A stretch of DNA of 24,611 nt from CAIVSN01 sp043778375 (GTDB lineage Bacteria; Patescibacteriota; Gracilibacteria; BD1-5; UBA2023), in assembly GCA_043778375.1 (NCBI GenBank), contig JAYWGH010000037.1, forward strand, positions 1-24,611. The letters run 5' to 3'. Both the position numbers and the translations under genes were made by a program. Below are positions 9,235 to 18,916 of this stretch, in pieces; positions within the stretch are counted from its first letter, which is position 1; each line of letters begins with the position of its first letter. The notes beneath the pieces were generated by a model, which saw only the letters and a list, made by a program, of their open reading frames with translations, was not told the DNA's origin and did not search any database.

Positions 9235-9268
9235 AAAGTGTGAGGTTACATTGATACTCTCACACTTT
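9235..9268 (-). terminator. Hairpin between the two large genes, directly before a start codon
   Basis: On the minus strand AAAGTGTGAG (9268-9259) and CTCACACTTT (9244-9235) form a perfect 10-bp stem with a 14-nt loop, followed by TT and then GTATG. Its position 44 nt past the stop of the 901-aa gene suits a Rho-independent terminator. However, it ends only four bases before the ATG of the 883-aa gene, so it could also control that gene's translation. Confidence 0.55.
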
Positions 9269-9312
9269 GTGTTTTTGGGCAAAAAATTAGCTAGTTTGGT
9301 AGAGCTCTATTA

Positions 9313-12018
9313 CTAAGTTCTATTTTTTAGAACTGTAAGATCTTTACTTGTGTCCCATATCCATGAAAGAACTACTTGTGGTATATCTAAAAACTGATTT
9401 CTCATATACTCATTAAAAAACTCAATTCAGTAATCAATATCAGTTATGTTACTACCACGCAGTTTAATCTGAGTTTCCTGAGCAGTATAAAAACCTATCA
9501 TCAAAACTGTAAGTAAACCATTTGGAATACCTGGAGCATTTGTACCAGTCAAAGCTATCATAACAGAATCCCATGACCTACCGGCTATAATACTTGTATT
9601 AGCAGATATTCAATTACTCCAAGCTAAAACATGTTTATCGTTGAGCCAAGTATTTCCCAGACTACGAAGAGCTACCAGCGGTTGTCGTACCATATTTGCT
9701 AATGGACCAATGATAAGCTTATCAATCGGTCTCATGAGCAAAAAGTTATTCATGAATCACTTAAACCCTTCTTTATCTGTAAAATTAAAATCTAGAGTAC
9801 TCTTGACAATACCTTTTTTAGGGACTGTAGAAGTTGCTTCAGTCGCTCTAACTGCGTTTAAATCATCATCAAGTTTTTTCAAAACTTTCTTTGCCCCCTT
9901 ATTATCGCCCAAAGATTGTCGAATATTTGCCTCTGCAAGAGAGTCAGTACTTTTTCCTGCCAGCCCCTCACGCCCCTTGCCAAGAATATGTGATCAACCT
10001 CTCGTCACAAGTGGAATGAGTGCCCATGCAAGATTATTCTTTAATGATTCTGCAAGAGAGATATCTATACCTTGAAAATGGGCGCGTATTTGATCGGTAC
10101 TTACTCAGAGTGTGTAATCTGCTGCTCATTCTGCTAAAATACTTCCAGCTAATCCTATTTTTCATGCTGCAGCTGCTCCCCGAAGTACATTAAATGCTAT
10201 TCCTCACACTGCAAATGTGCCAACATTTATAGCTCACTCAGTAAGAAACTCCTTTCATGAGTAGATTTTTCTCTCTAAAACCATGAGTCCACCAGTTGTG
10301 AGAACTCCTCCTACGATTGCTCAAGCTCATATTGCACCAGCTGTTCCAATCATAGTCATAGGTACTCCTACTACCGCACCAATTCCAGTAGCTGTCAGTC
10401 CAGCACCTACAACTCCAAGGCCCACTGCAAGTAATCCATTAGCTCCGAGTGCGAGCTTAGCTTGATTAGAGTCTTTGAGATCGTGCCATGAAGTAGTTCC
10501 ATACATGTCACGGAGTTGATTGAGACTTACTCTCTCCTGAGCAGAGAGCTTTGTCTGGTCGACTTTATTGATTGCAGCGATCATATCCTTTTCATAGGTT
10601 TCGAGACCTCGAGAAAAGACCTTATCCCAAGCACCCTTAATGGTAGGATTTCCGAGAGTTTCTCAGAGAGCTTGTTCAAATGTTCTTCCTTGTTCCATTT
10701 TTGCGTCAATCAAAGTTTTAATAAGTGTCTTTGTCTCAGTATCGAGCCTAGCGAGAAGTACTTCTCTCGTAGGAAGCTTTGGAGCAATTATATTTTTTCA
10801 TAAAATCCCTATGAGAAGAGATTTAGCAGATAAGGGATCTCGATAATGTACATTGTTTACTGGTCACTTCCCCCGAAGATAGAGAGCGATTTCATTATTA
10901 ATCGACTTCAAATACTCAGAGTTTTGTTTAGCAAACGTGTTAACTTCTCCTGCAATATACTTTATATTAAAGTTAGCCATCGCAGTTCAGAGGGCCTGAA
11001 GCGAAGCATTTAAAAGTTGTGCGTTACTGTTACGATCAGATTCATTTGAAAGTGTACCAGTCTTCTCATCAGTCTTCTCTATGGCAACTTTCCACGCCTT
11101 AAGATACTTTTGCACGGAATTTAGGTCCTGTTGATAGCTATCTAGAGTTGCTACGTTTTTTGCAGGCACTAAGTTAGGCTTATCTGTAGAGGACGAGGCT
11201 GGGTTCTTGGCACTATCTTTATCACCACTCTTAGCTCCCTGATTATCTCATACTGAATTACTAGGTGCATCTATATTTATCCCCTCAATCTTCTCAAGTG
11301 CAGTCAGAGTAAGCTCTCCCACAAATCCATCTGGTCCTCATTTTGCAAGGCTCGATTCACTCGAGAGCATGGATTTACGTGCAGCAGTTTTAATAGCCTT
11401 TTGAAGAGCAAGTGCATTTTGATACGTGTTCCCGCCATCAGCGAGGTAAGTAGTAAGTGCAGAGGCAAGGTCTCCTATAATTTTTCCCTTTAATGCATCA
11501 AATCGATTCGTATTTTTTGATTTAAAATCTCAGTTGTAGGCAGTGGCTCGTATTTCTACATCAGGTGGAGTGATCTCTCGACTTTTCATTGCAGCTCTAG
11601 CTCGAATAAGAGTATCTTTATTTATGATTTTTTCTTCTCCTCCTTCTACAGGTTTCGTAACAGGTATGACTTTAGCCTGCTCACTCGCAAGTTTTGCCTG
11701 ATCTACAGCTGCCTGATTAATGATATTCTTGGTGAGAGTGCCATATTTCTCAAGTATAGCAGCATGAGCCTCGAACTCTACACCTGCATTTCCTCCTTTA
11801 AGTGCTCGTTCATCAGCAATAAACTGAGAAATCTCGGCAAGTCTCTTGGAATCCGTTATTTTTAACATTGTGAGCCTGTACCAAAGGTCATTGAGTTGCT
11901 TTCCCTCTGACTCTGCTTTTTGAGTGAGTTTACTTTTTAACTCAGCTATTTCAGCTGAGGTGCCTTTTTGCGCTATAGTGGCTTCAGCGAAATCCTCGAG
12001 ATAGAATTTATTAGACAT
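9313..12018 (-). CDS. Large unrecognised protein with Gly/Ala-rich hydrophobic core, 901 aa
   Basis: I do not recognise this protein. About 19 in-frame UGA codons must be read as Gly (including 11532-11530, 10989-10987, 10329-10327 and 10323-10321). The N-terminal half is charged and helical with coiled-coil character (FAEATIAQKGTSAEIAELKS; SYQQDLNSVQKYLKAWKVAI), separated by a Ser/Asn/Asp-rich linker (SSASPNKAKDS-like, near 11170-11250). Around residues 500-600 there is a Gly/Ala-rich hydrophobic region of glycine-zipper type (LLAVGLGVVGAGLTATGIGA, VGGVLTTGGLMVLE, FAVGGIAFNVLRGAAAAG) that could insert in a membrane. The C-terminal part is mixed and ends LSWIWDTSKDLTVLKNRT. There is no obvious signal peptide. 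It is 82 bp from the 883-aa gene downstream and 61 bp from the methyltransferase gene upstream, all on the same strand. Size and layout suggest the two large proteins work together, but this is inference. Confidence 0.8.
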
Positions 12019-12039
12019 AAAAGTGTTTATTACCCTGTC

Positions 12040-12068
12040 ACACTACACTAAAAAGTGTAAGAGCACAA
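12040..12068 (-). promoter_or_regulatory. Possible promoter and hairpin upstream of the 901-aa gene
   Basis: TTGTGC (12068-12063), 17-bp spacer, TAGTGT (12045-12040), giving a leader of about 15 nt. The same stretch contains a perfect 6-bp stem TACACT/AGTGTA (12044-12059) with an A4 loop on the plus strand. The -10 match is weak. Confidence 0.35.
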
Positions 12069-12079
12069 AAAAACGAACA

Positions 12080-13612
12080 CTATATCCTCTCCAGCCTCAC
12101 CACCGTCTCTATATGGTGCGTATGTGGGAACATATCAACCGGGATAATATCTGTGAGTCTGTAGAGTGGCGCAGGAGCAGGAGTCTCAGGAGGAGCGTCA
12201 TACGAGCGAGCCCCAAGGAGAGGTCCGAGGTCGCGCACGAGGGTCGATGGATTACAACTGACATATATGATTTCGTGCGCTCCAAACGCCATGATCGACG
12301 GCAGGGCGCTCGGGTGCATGCCATCTCGCGGAGGGTCGATCACGAGCGTGTCCGCGCGCGCCTTGCGCGCGACAAACTCAGTGAGAAACTTCTCTGTTGG
12401 GAGATTTACCGGGATAAATCCAGTTATATCAGAAGCACTTTTGTCTTCAGCAGTCAAAGCTCAAGTGACCCCAGCTTTATCTCACATAACAAGTGACTGA
12501 GTCCCGTACGGCGTAACTATAAGTCCCGCTCGCACCGCATTCGCTGCAGCATCCGCACTTGCATCAGCTACTATCTCAACTGAGTACACTCGGTCAAACC
12601 TCGAGGCGAGAAGTATCCCGATCGTCCCAGTCCCGGCATAGAGATCAAGAAGTGTCCCGCCTTTGCTCGTGATGAGATCCAGTACGCTCTGATAGAGCAC
12701 CTCAGCTCCCACGGTATTCGTCTGAAAAAAGCTCTTTGGTCGTATCTCAAAATCAAGTCCCAAGAGCCGCTCACGAATAACCCCGGAGCCGGTGAGGATC
12801 TCAGCCTCCCCAGTTACAATGTCTGCTCGTCCCGTATTATGGAGGAGTACGAGTGTCGAAACTCCAGGAATTGCAGCAATACCACTTGCAAGTATGTCAA
12901 ACTTTGCCTTATCAAACTCACTCGAAGCTGTATTGACACTGAGTACCAGCATACACTCCCCTGTGGACTTTGACTCTCGGACAACGAGATGTCTGAGCAC
13001 TCCTGTCGCCATCTTTGGATCATAGGTCGGGAGTCCACTCGCCCTTGAGAGCCTGTCTACCTCGCGAAATATCCTATTCACCGCCTCACTTGCGAGTACG
13101 CAGTAGGTACAGTCGATGATGCGATCAAACTCTGCCTGCTTATGAAATCCAAATCGAAAATGCTCCTCCACTCCCTCTTTTGCAGAGATGTATTTGCCGT
13201 ATGAAAACTCGAGCTTATTCCGATACCCCTCGGTCTCTGGTGAAGCAATGATCGGATGAAATTTGGTAGTATCGAGAAGCCCCTGCGACCGAAGTCCAGT
13301 AAAACACTCGCTCACCTGCTCACTCTTTATACGAAGTTGCTCCTCATACTTGATCGGGAGCCATTTGCATCCACCATACACCTGAAAGTGTGCGGGGAGT
13401 GCTACCTCAAGTGGTGACGGCTCGAGTACATCGACGACCTGCGCCTCTATATGCCCCTTGCGGGTTTTGAGGACACGAGCAGAGATCACTTGTCCAGGGA
13501 TCACCCCTCCTGCGATCATGACCGCTCGCCCATCCTGGGCTCGCGCCAGTCCCTTCCCACTAAATACGAGCTTCTCCACCTTGAGTGGAGAGAGTATGAT
13601 ATCTTTGCCCAT
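12080..13612 (-). CDS. TrmA/RlmD-family RNA (uracil-5-)-methyltransferase
   Basis: SAM-dependent enzyme that methylates carbon 5 of a uridine in rRNA or tRNA. It has 510 residues. A TRAM-type RNA-binding domain lies at the start (LVFSGKGLARAQDGRAVMI). Also visible are the SAM-binding motif LLDLYAGTGTIGILLA, IDPPRDGMHPSAL, the nucleophile motif SCNPSTLVRDL, and the catalytic-base region FPHTHHIETVVRLERI at the C-terminus. Two UGA codons (12484-12482 and 12463-12461) are Gly. Only GGC of the RlmC/RlmD iron-sulfur cluster signature is left near residue 85; the other N-terminal cysteines are absent, so the cluster is probably lost or altered. The start ATG overlaps the upstream gene's TAA (TAATG), which implies translational coupling. 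RlmC, RlmD and TrmA activity cannot be separated from sequence alone. Confidence 0.93.
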
Positions 13613-14175
13613 TATTTGATCTGGGCTCCTTGGCTTGAGAGCTCATACGCTCCGTCGGTCGTCATCACGCGAACTCCCGCCACATTTACGGGCGTAGCTC
13701 CTGCCCCCTTACGAGTGAGTGCAATAGTGACTACCGTAGATCCCGCAGCGATAGTCGTAGGACTTGCGAATATCACTCGATACAGCGCCACTCCTGGAAC
13801 ACTCGCAGATCGTACGATCTCCCCCTTGTAGAGAGGCGTATCGTCAGAAGCTCCACCCGCCATCTGTGCCCCCTCTATTGAGAGTGCTGTCGGATCACCG
13901 AGGAGGGTAAACTCGAGAGACTTTACTCCACTCACCGCTCTCGATACCTGGACACTGAGACGATCTGTCCCTGGACTCATAGAAACGACAAAGTCAGGAC
14001 CTGCTTGTTTTTTGGTAGTCCCAGTCGCCTCGATGGCTGATGCCTGGAGCTTGACTCCTGTGTCTGTAGCAAATAGGAGATAGTTGACTCCAAGAGCAAA
14101 GGCAAACGCCGCTGTCCCAATCGCGAGATGCTGCTTGAGGGTTGCTTTTTTAAATTCTGCGAAAAGATCTTTCAT
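13612..14175 (-). CDS. Membrane-anchored extracytoplasmic protein, 187 aa
   Basis: A single N-terminal hydrophobic segment (LAIGTAAFAFALGVNYLLFA, residues about 15-34) preceded by Lys-rich KKATLKQH fits a type II signal anchor. The rest (residues 50-187) is rich in Ser, Thr, Val, Gly and Ala and looks beta-sandwich-like (VVSMSPGTDRLSVQVS, LEFTLLGDPTALSIEGAQ, VVTIALTRKGAGATPVNVAG), reminiscent of cohesin or Ig-like folds; this resemblance is weak. No UGA codon occurs. I start at the ATG at 14175 because a promoter-like pair (14200-14228) puts the transcript start near 14193; an in-frame ATG at 14280 would lie upstream of that promoter. The last base of the frame overlaps the methyltransferase ATG. 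Function unknown. Confidence 0.72.
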   Translation of the reverse strand: MKDLFAEFKKATLKQHLAIGTAAFAFALGVNYLLFATDTGVKLQASAIEATGTTKKQAGPDFVVSMSPGTDRLSVQVSRAVSGVKSLEFTLLGDPTALSIEGAQMAGGASDDTPLYKGEIVRSASVPGVALYRVIFASPTTIAAGSTVVTIALTRKGAGATPVNVAGVRVMTTDGAYELSSQGAQIK

Positions 14176-14199
14176 GTTGGAGAAAAAATGTACAAATAG

Positions 14200-14228
14200 A
14201 GTGTATTCAAAACGAGAGAAATGGTCAA
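14200..14228 (-). promoter_or_regulatory. Putative promoter of the 187-aa gene and methyltransferase
   Basis: TTGACC (14228-14223), 17-bp spacer, TACACT (14205-14200), with a leader of about 18 nt to the ATG at 14175. It probably drives both overlapping genes. Confidence 0.55.
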
Positions 14229-14318
14229 AAAGATCGACGAAGTTAATGAATACTGGTAGATTTTGCCCCAATTCGGTCATTCGTCATGCAAGATTCACCT
14301 ATTCCTCACTGAGAGCCC

Positions 14319-14346
14319 TTGAAAAAAACTCGCTAAACCCTATATT
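14319..14346 (+). promoter_or_regulatory. Putative promoter of the secreted TPR protein gene
   Basis: TTGAAA (14319-14324), 16-bp spacer, TATATT (14341-14346). The predicted transcription start near 14353 leaves about 18 nt before the TTG codon at 14371, supporting that unusual start. Confidence 0.6.
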
Positions 14347-14370
14347 CTACGAGAATTCTTATTCATTCCT

Positions 14371-15534
14371 TTGAAAAAAATTGTATCCCTCGCACTCACA
14401 AGTGCACTCATCCTCTCAAGCACAGTATCAGCTCTCGAGGCAGCCCCTGGTGGAGTCACCTCGTTTCGTACTGGAGGTGGACCAGTAGCAACCAATCTTC
14501 CTCTTACGACCAGTGCATGAGTCCTGCGAGTTGTTGAGACTACCCTCTCAGGCTCAGTAGCTACAAGTGCTATAGCCTCAGATGAAGTATCAGATGCTCT
14601 CAGAGGTCTCGTAAATCTCTACGAGAAGCGAGCTACTCGACTTCAAGACGAGATCAATCGTCTGCGTATAGAAAACTCAGATCTTCGAGCACAACTCGGG
14701 TCAAAGAGCACAAGCGCCTCGCCCCAAGTTCAAAACCCCACTCCAGTAGTTACTCTCACTCCGGTAACAGCTAAAAGCGATACTGAAAAGCGATACGATG
14801 CCATCGTATCAAACATTGTTTCTACACTTCCGACAATCCTTGCTAAAAATAAACTCACAGCGAGCGGATCAATTGGTCTATTTGAGTTTATCGAGCCTCG
14901 AAACTTTTTTATATCGCTCGATGATGGGAAAAATCCTACAGGTGTAACTGCATTTAAAACGAAGATACTTTTCGAATACGATAGAAATCTTAATCTCAAA
15001 GTAGTAGGGGTATTTGATCTTGACTACTCAACATCTCGTTATGTGGCCACTATTGGATCCAACCCTTTTAGCAAAGCTACTCGAGTGAGAGTTCGTAATC
15101 CTGCATACACAGGTAAACTCCTTGAGGAGATAGCAACTACGAGTGGGGGTACCCTCACCTCAACCGTCGGGTCTGCTACCATGGTAAAGCCTGTGAATAC
15201 AAATGGTACTGGTGCAACCATTGCTCCATCAAACGCGACAATTGAAGAAGTTCGAAAAGCCTATGACAAAAATAAGCTCGCTGACGCAGTAACACTCTCA
15301 ACAGCCTACCTCACAAAAAATCCTGCAGATACTGAAGTGCTCACGATACGAGCTCGATCGCAGTATATATTCGGCAGATTTGACGAGGCTCTCACAGACA
15401 TAACAAGTATTTTTAAGATCCAAGGTGCGAGCGTCGATTGTGGAATAGTGAAGGACGGAGCTCGTGCTGAAAAGGCGCTCAAAGGAGCCCGCTGAGCCAC
15501 ATTTACAGATCTGCAGACAAAACAGTGTAAGTAG
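14371..15534 (+). CDS. Secreted coiled-coil and TPR-containing protein, 387 aa, TTG start
   Basis: A Sec-type signal peptide opens the protein (LKKIVSLALTSALILSSTVS followed by ALEA), starting from TTG since no ATG or GTG lies in frame close by. Residues about 75-115 form a heptad-like coiled coil (VNLYEKRATRLQDEINRLRI). A Thr/Ser/Pro-rich linker follows, then a mixed domain (TLPTILAKNKLTASGSIG; VVGVFDLDYSTSRYVAT). A TPR-like helical pair follows near residues 290-345 (EEVRKAYDKNKLADAVTLST; YIFGRFDEALTDI). Two UGA codons (14518-14520 and 15493-15495) are Gly; the true stop is TAG at 15532. A cell-envelope scaffold or assembly factor would fit, but there is no specific family match. Confidence is high that it is a gene and that it is exported. 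Confidence 0.8.
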
Positions 15535-15536
15535 TC

Positions 15537-15564
15537 TTTACAATTTTATACTAGATTCTATACT
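15537..15564 (+). promoter_or_regulatory. Putative promoter of the 258-aa hypothetical gene
   Basis: TTTACA (15537-15542), 16-bp spacer, TATACT (15559-15564). It begins just after the stop of the TPR gene; the leader to the ATG at 15623 would be about 52 nt. Confidence 0.5.
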
Positions 15565-15622
15565 ATAGTGTAATTTTTAAGGTGTAGATTACTTTTTAGC
15601 ACAACAATTTAGACAGAATTTT

Positions 15623-16399
15623 ATGGGCGAACCTTTATTTTGAAAAAGCTCAAATCTAGAGCATCATAGACAGTTTTCAGAGCAACGTGGTAAGGATATC
15701 TGTAAAGCAGTACTCAATATTTCAACGCGAATTAACAGTATCATTTGAGGTGGTCAAACTATTACTTTTTGAGAGAGGACTTTTCCTCTAGATCAGTGAG
15801 ACTCAAAATTTCTTTTAATTCCTGAAAAGATACAAGAATATTTTTTATCAAAAACTATTGAACAAGGAATAGTGATCAACCGAGCAACTCTGATTTGAAA
15901 TTGGGTTTATGACTGTTTACGGGGGAAGTCACAAGCAAGAGCTGAGCTTGCAATAACTTTAATTGAATCACATCACGCGATATTACTCTCCTCTCATGGG
16001 AGTATTTTAGATATACTCAATCTTTCACTCAATCATCAGCTTCATGAGAGGCTCGGCGCTGTATTTATAAAACACCATGTTCTCCTTCGTACAATTCTCA
16101 ACGATCCCCAGAGAGTAACTATTCTTGAGTGGATGTTAAAACATCAAGATTGAGTCAATCCTCAAATTACAAGTAATGGGATAAAGTTGCTCAGTTTCTT
16201 TATTTCTAAGTCTGACTATAGCCGTCTATCAAAGATACCAACTTTTACTGCCAACGAAGATAAAAAAATCGCAGTACTTGTAACAAAATATGGCGAAAAC
16301 CCTCCCCCTTCACAAAGCATATTAAAAGATCTTTTAGGTCTCTGACGTGATGTATGACTATTGATACGAGCAAAGACTCAAAATTTAATTAAAAGATAG
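15623..16399 (+). CDS. Hypothetical protein, 258 aa, hidden by eight UGA codons
   Basis: I do not recognise this protein. Read with UGA=Gly, the frame runs without interruption from ATG to TAG. With UGA as stop it breaks into eight gaps and no fragment is long enough to be called, so it would be missing from a standard annotation. It is largely helical: FSEQRGKDICKAVLNISTR, KIQEYFLSKTIEQGIVINRA, LAITLIESHHAILLSS, LHERLGAVFIKHHVLLRT. There is no signal peptide or clear transmembrane helix. The first and second of its UGA codons fall in LFGKS and IIGGG. It lies 52 bp before the 254-aa gene, same strand, similar size and similar helical style; the two may form a functional pair. The base composition is more AT-rich than the housekeeping genes. 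Confidence 0.75.
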
Positions 16400-16400
16400 A

Positions 16401-16429
16401 GTTGAACCGGAACATAGAATAGGCTAGAA
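16401..16429 (+). promoter_or_regulatory. Putative promoter of the 254-aa hypothetical gene
   Basis: TTGAAC (16401-16406), 17-bp spacer, TAGAAT (16424-16429), with about 16 nt of leader to the ATG at 16452. A direct repeat TAGAATAGG lies across the spacer and -10 box (about 16414-16432). Confidence 0.45.
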
Positions 16430-16451
16430 TAGGTTAAATTAAATTTTAATA

Positions 16452-17216
16452 ATGGAATTTATTTTACAGGGTGACGGGAAGCGATTTGGATTTCCCGAGG
16501 CAGAACAACTAGGTAGAGAGGTTATAGCTCAAGTAGCTAGGGATGTTTTAAGCTGAAAAACCTCTGAAAATATTGAATCAGATATGACGAACTTTAAATT
16601 ATGAGATACTACTTATTCTGTTCCAACTGAAATTTTTTCGCAACTTACCCAACCAGCAATTTCAGGGACAAGCCATATGTGGACGCGGCATTTTATGAAA
16701 AGTCTTTTGAGACTAAAAAACTATTCGGCGAGCTCTAATGAATCAAAGTTTGCATTTAGAATTTTAGTAAAGTACCCGAATATATTTTATAACCTACAGT
16801 TAGAACTCAGTACTACTCTTTTAGGTATTAACCCTCTATATTACAGTGATATAGTATCAACTCTCGACAGGAGTGGTATTCTTTGAAACATTTTACAAAT
16901 AAATAATAGAGAGGCGCTTTGAGTTCTCAGCGTACTCCTAAAGATCCCGACCTCAAAAAAAATAGGAGAAAAGCACGCCCTAGCTCTCTACAGAGGTAAT
17001 AAATTAGACCTTGAGGATATGGTAGGCTTGGGACTATCTCAGGAATGACTTCTCACTACCAGTATTACTGCTGAAAATACTCAAAAAAAGGTTGGCCTTA
17101 CATTTTTTCAGAAAGCTGGAGGTATATTAACCCGTCCAATTACTCTCTGAGGGTCAGTTCTTCCTCCAAAAACAGTCCCTTCTCCTTCAATAAGTATTCT
17201 CTCTCCGAGAGTATAA
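16452..17216 (+). CDS. Hypothetical protein, 254 aa, hidden by UGA codons
   Basis: I do not recognise this protein. It runs from ATG to TAA with six UGA codons read as Gly (in LSGKT, KLGDT, ILGNI, ALGVL, QEGLL and TLGGS). The interior is helical (MWTRHFMKSLLRLKNY, FAFRILVKYPNIFYNLQLEL, EALGVLSVLLKIPTSKKIG), and the C-terminal tail is rich in Pro and Ser (GSVLPPKTVPSPSISILSPR). No signal peptide is seen. The start ATG follows an AT-only stretch with no Shine-Dalgarno. It follows the 258-aa gene and ends two bases before a strong bidirectional terminator shared with groEL. Function unknown; a structural repeat protein is possible given the regular helical segments. Confidence 0.75.
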
Positions 17217-17217
17217 T

Positions 17218-17247
17218 AAATCCGGGCTGCGCCCGGATTTATTTTTT
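17218..17247. terminator. Bidirectional Rho-independent terminator
   Basis: AAATCCGGGC (17218-17227) pairs perfectly with GCCCGGATTT (17231-17240) around a 3-nt TGC loop, followed on the plus strand by ATTTTTTG. It sits between the convergent 254-aa gene and groEL and should end both transcripts. Confidence 0.88.
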
Positions 17248-17259
17248 GTCCCTTCCTTA

Positions 17260-18900
17260 TTAGTACATTCCCCCCATTCCTCCACCTCCTCCTCCATGGT
17301 CATGCCCTGCAGGCTCTGGTGATTTAGGATTCTCTACTATGAGCGCCTCGGTCGTGAGAAACATCCCCGCAATAGATATAGCATTCTCAAGAGCACAGCG
17401 AGCGACTTTCTTTGGGTCGATAATCCCCGCCTGGATCATATCTACAAACTCGTCCTTTGCTGCGTCATACCCATAGCTCACCTGAGTGGACTTGAGGATA
17501 GTGTCGACGATGAGCGCGCCTTCTTTGCCTGCATTTTCGGCGATCTGTCGTACCGGGTAGGCGAGAGCTCTCGCAACGATCGCCGCTCCGATCTCTTGGT
17601 CACGATTTGCGAGTTTGAGATTTTTGAGACTCGCAGAGGCCTTGAGAAGTGCCACTCCTCCTCCAGCGATAATCCCCTCTTCAACTGCTGCCTTCGTAGC
17701 ATTCAGAGCATCCTCAATACGGAGTTTTTTTTCTTTCATCTCCACCTCTGAGGCTGCCCCTACCTTGATGACTGCGATCCCACCTGCGAGCTTGGCAAGC
17801 CTCTCAGCGAGTTTCTCACGGTCGTACTCAGACTTAGTAGACTCGATCTGAGCACGGATCTCATTTACTCGTGCCTCAATACGAGAGGTATCTCCGCCTC
17901 CACCAATGATGGTTGTCGCGTCTTTACGGGCAGAAACGGTCTTGGCGCGTCCGAGATGGTCAACCGTCGCCATATCGAGCTTGTACCCGAGCTCGTCCGA
18001 GATCACTGTAGCACCAGTGAGTACAGCGAGATCCTTGAGCATTTCTTTTTTACGGTCCCCAAATCCTGGAGCCTTGATCGCGAGGACACTGAGGACTCCC
18101 TTGAGCTTATTGAGGATAATCCCCGTAAGAGCGTCTCCATCTACATCCTCCGCGATGATCACGAGCTCTCGCTTGCCAACTCCACCAAGCCCCTCGAGCA
18201 CTGGGAGAATATCCTTGAGACTCGAGATCTTTTTATCAGTGATGAGTATGTAGGCATCGGTCATGCGAGCTTCCATTTTTTCAGTATCTGACACCATATA
18301 TGGTGAGATATACCCGTTTTCAAACTTCATCCCCTCCGTGAGCTCGACCGAGAGACCAAATGTCTGCCCCTCCTCAACCGTGATCACTCCATCTTTACCG
18401 ACCTTATCCATCGCGTCCGAGATGATCGCTCCAACCTCTGGATCCTGTGCGGATATGGTTGCGACTTGTGCGATCTCGTCCTTGCTTGTGAGGTGCTTGG
18501 CGACCCCTGAGAGCTCTGTAGCGACTGCTTCTCAAGCTTTTTTCATCCCATTTTTGAGCTCGATTGCATTGATCCCAGATCGGATCTCTCGAAGTCCCTC
18601 TCGCACGAGTGCGTAGGTGAGAAGTGTCGCAGTTGTCGTCCCATCTCCTGCCGCATCATTCGTACGAGAGGCCGCCTCCTTGACGAGCTCGGCACCCATA
18701 TTTTCGATCTTGTCCTCGAGCTCGATCTCCTTTGCGATCGTAACTCCGTCGTTGGTGATCTGAGGAGCTCCGTATCCCTTGGAAAATATAACATTGCGAC
18801 CCTTTGGGCCGATCGTCGCTCCGACAGTCTTTGCGACTTTTTCGATACCGGTGAACATCTGGAGGCGAGCCTCGTCACCAAAGTGAATAGTTTTTGACAT
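17260..18900 (-). CDS. groEL: Chaperonin GroEL
   Basis: The 60-kDa chaperonin subunit (546 residues) that forms double heptameric rings and folds proteins with GroES using ATP. Visible features are VGATIGPKGRNVIFSKGYG, NDGVTIAKEIELED, the nucleotide-binding AAGDGTTTAT, the apical region (GYISPYMVSDTEKMEA), GGVAVIKVGA-like GGIAVIKVGAASEVE, VEEGIIAGGGVALLKA, and the flexible C-terminal GGGGGGMGGMY tail of group I chaperonins. One UGA (18534-18532) is Gly in MKKAGEAVA; read as stop, it would cut off the first 122 residues. Codon use is strongly biased, with only one UGA in this Gly-rich protein. It lies 16 bp downstream of groES in one operon. Confidence 0.98.
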
Positions 18901-18916
18901 AGTGAGATTTTAAAAA

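Noticed and set aside
8569..9243. 224-aa plus-strand ORF
   Set aside because: Antisense to the 883-aa gene; its low-complexity Ser/Phe/Ala content mirrors codons of the other strand.
12023..12496. 157-aa plus-strand ORF
   Set aside because: Antisense to the end of the TrmA/RlmD-like gene; Arg/Ser-rich composition typical of a shadow frame.
14176..14280. Longer start (MTELGQNLP...) for the 187-aa anchored protein
   Set aside because: The extension lies upstream of and across the proposed promoter and would put a Phe-rich tail before the signal anchor.
17906..18253. 115-aa and other plus-strand ORFs over groEL
   Set aside because: Antisense shadows of a clear groEL.
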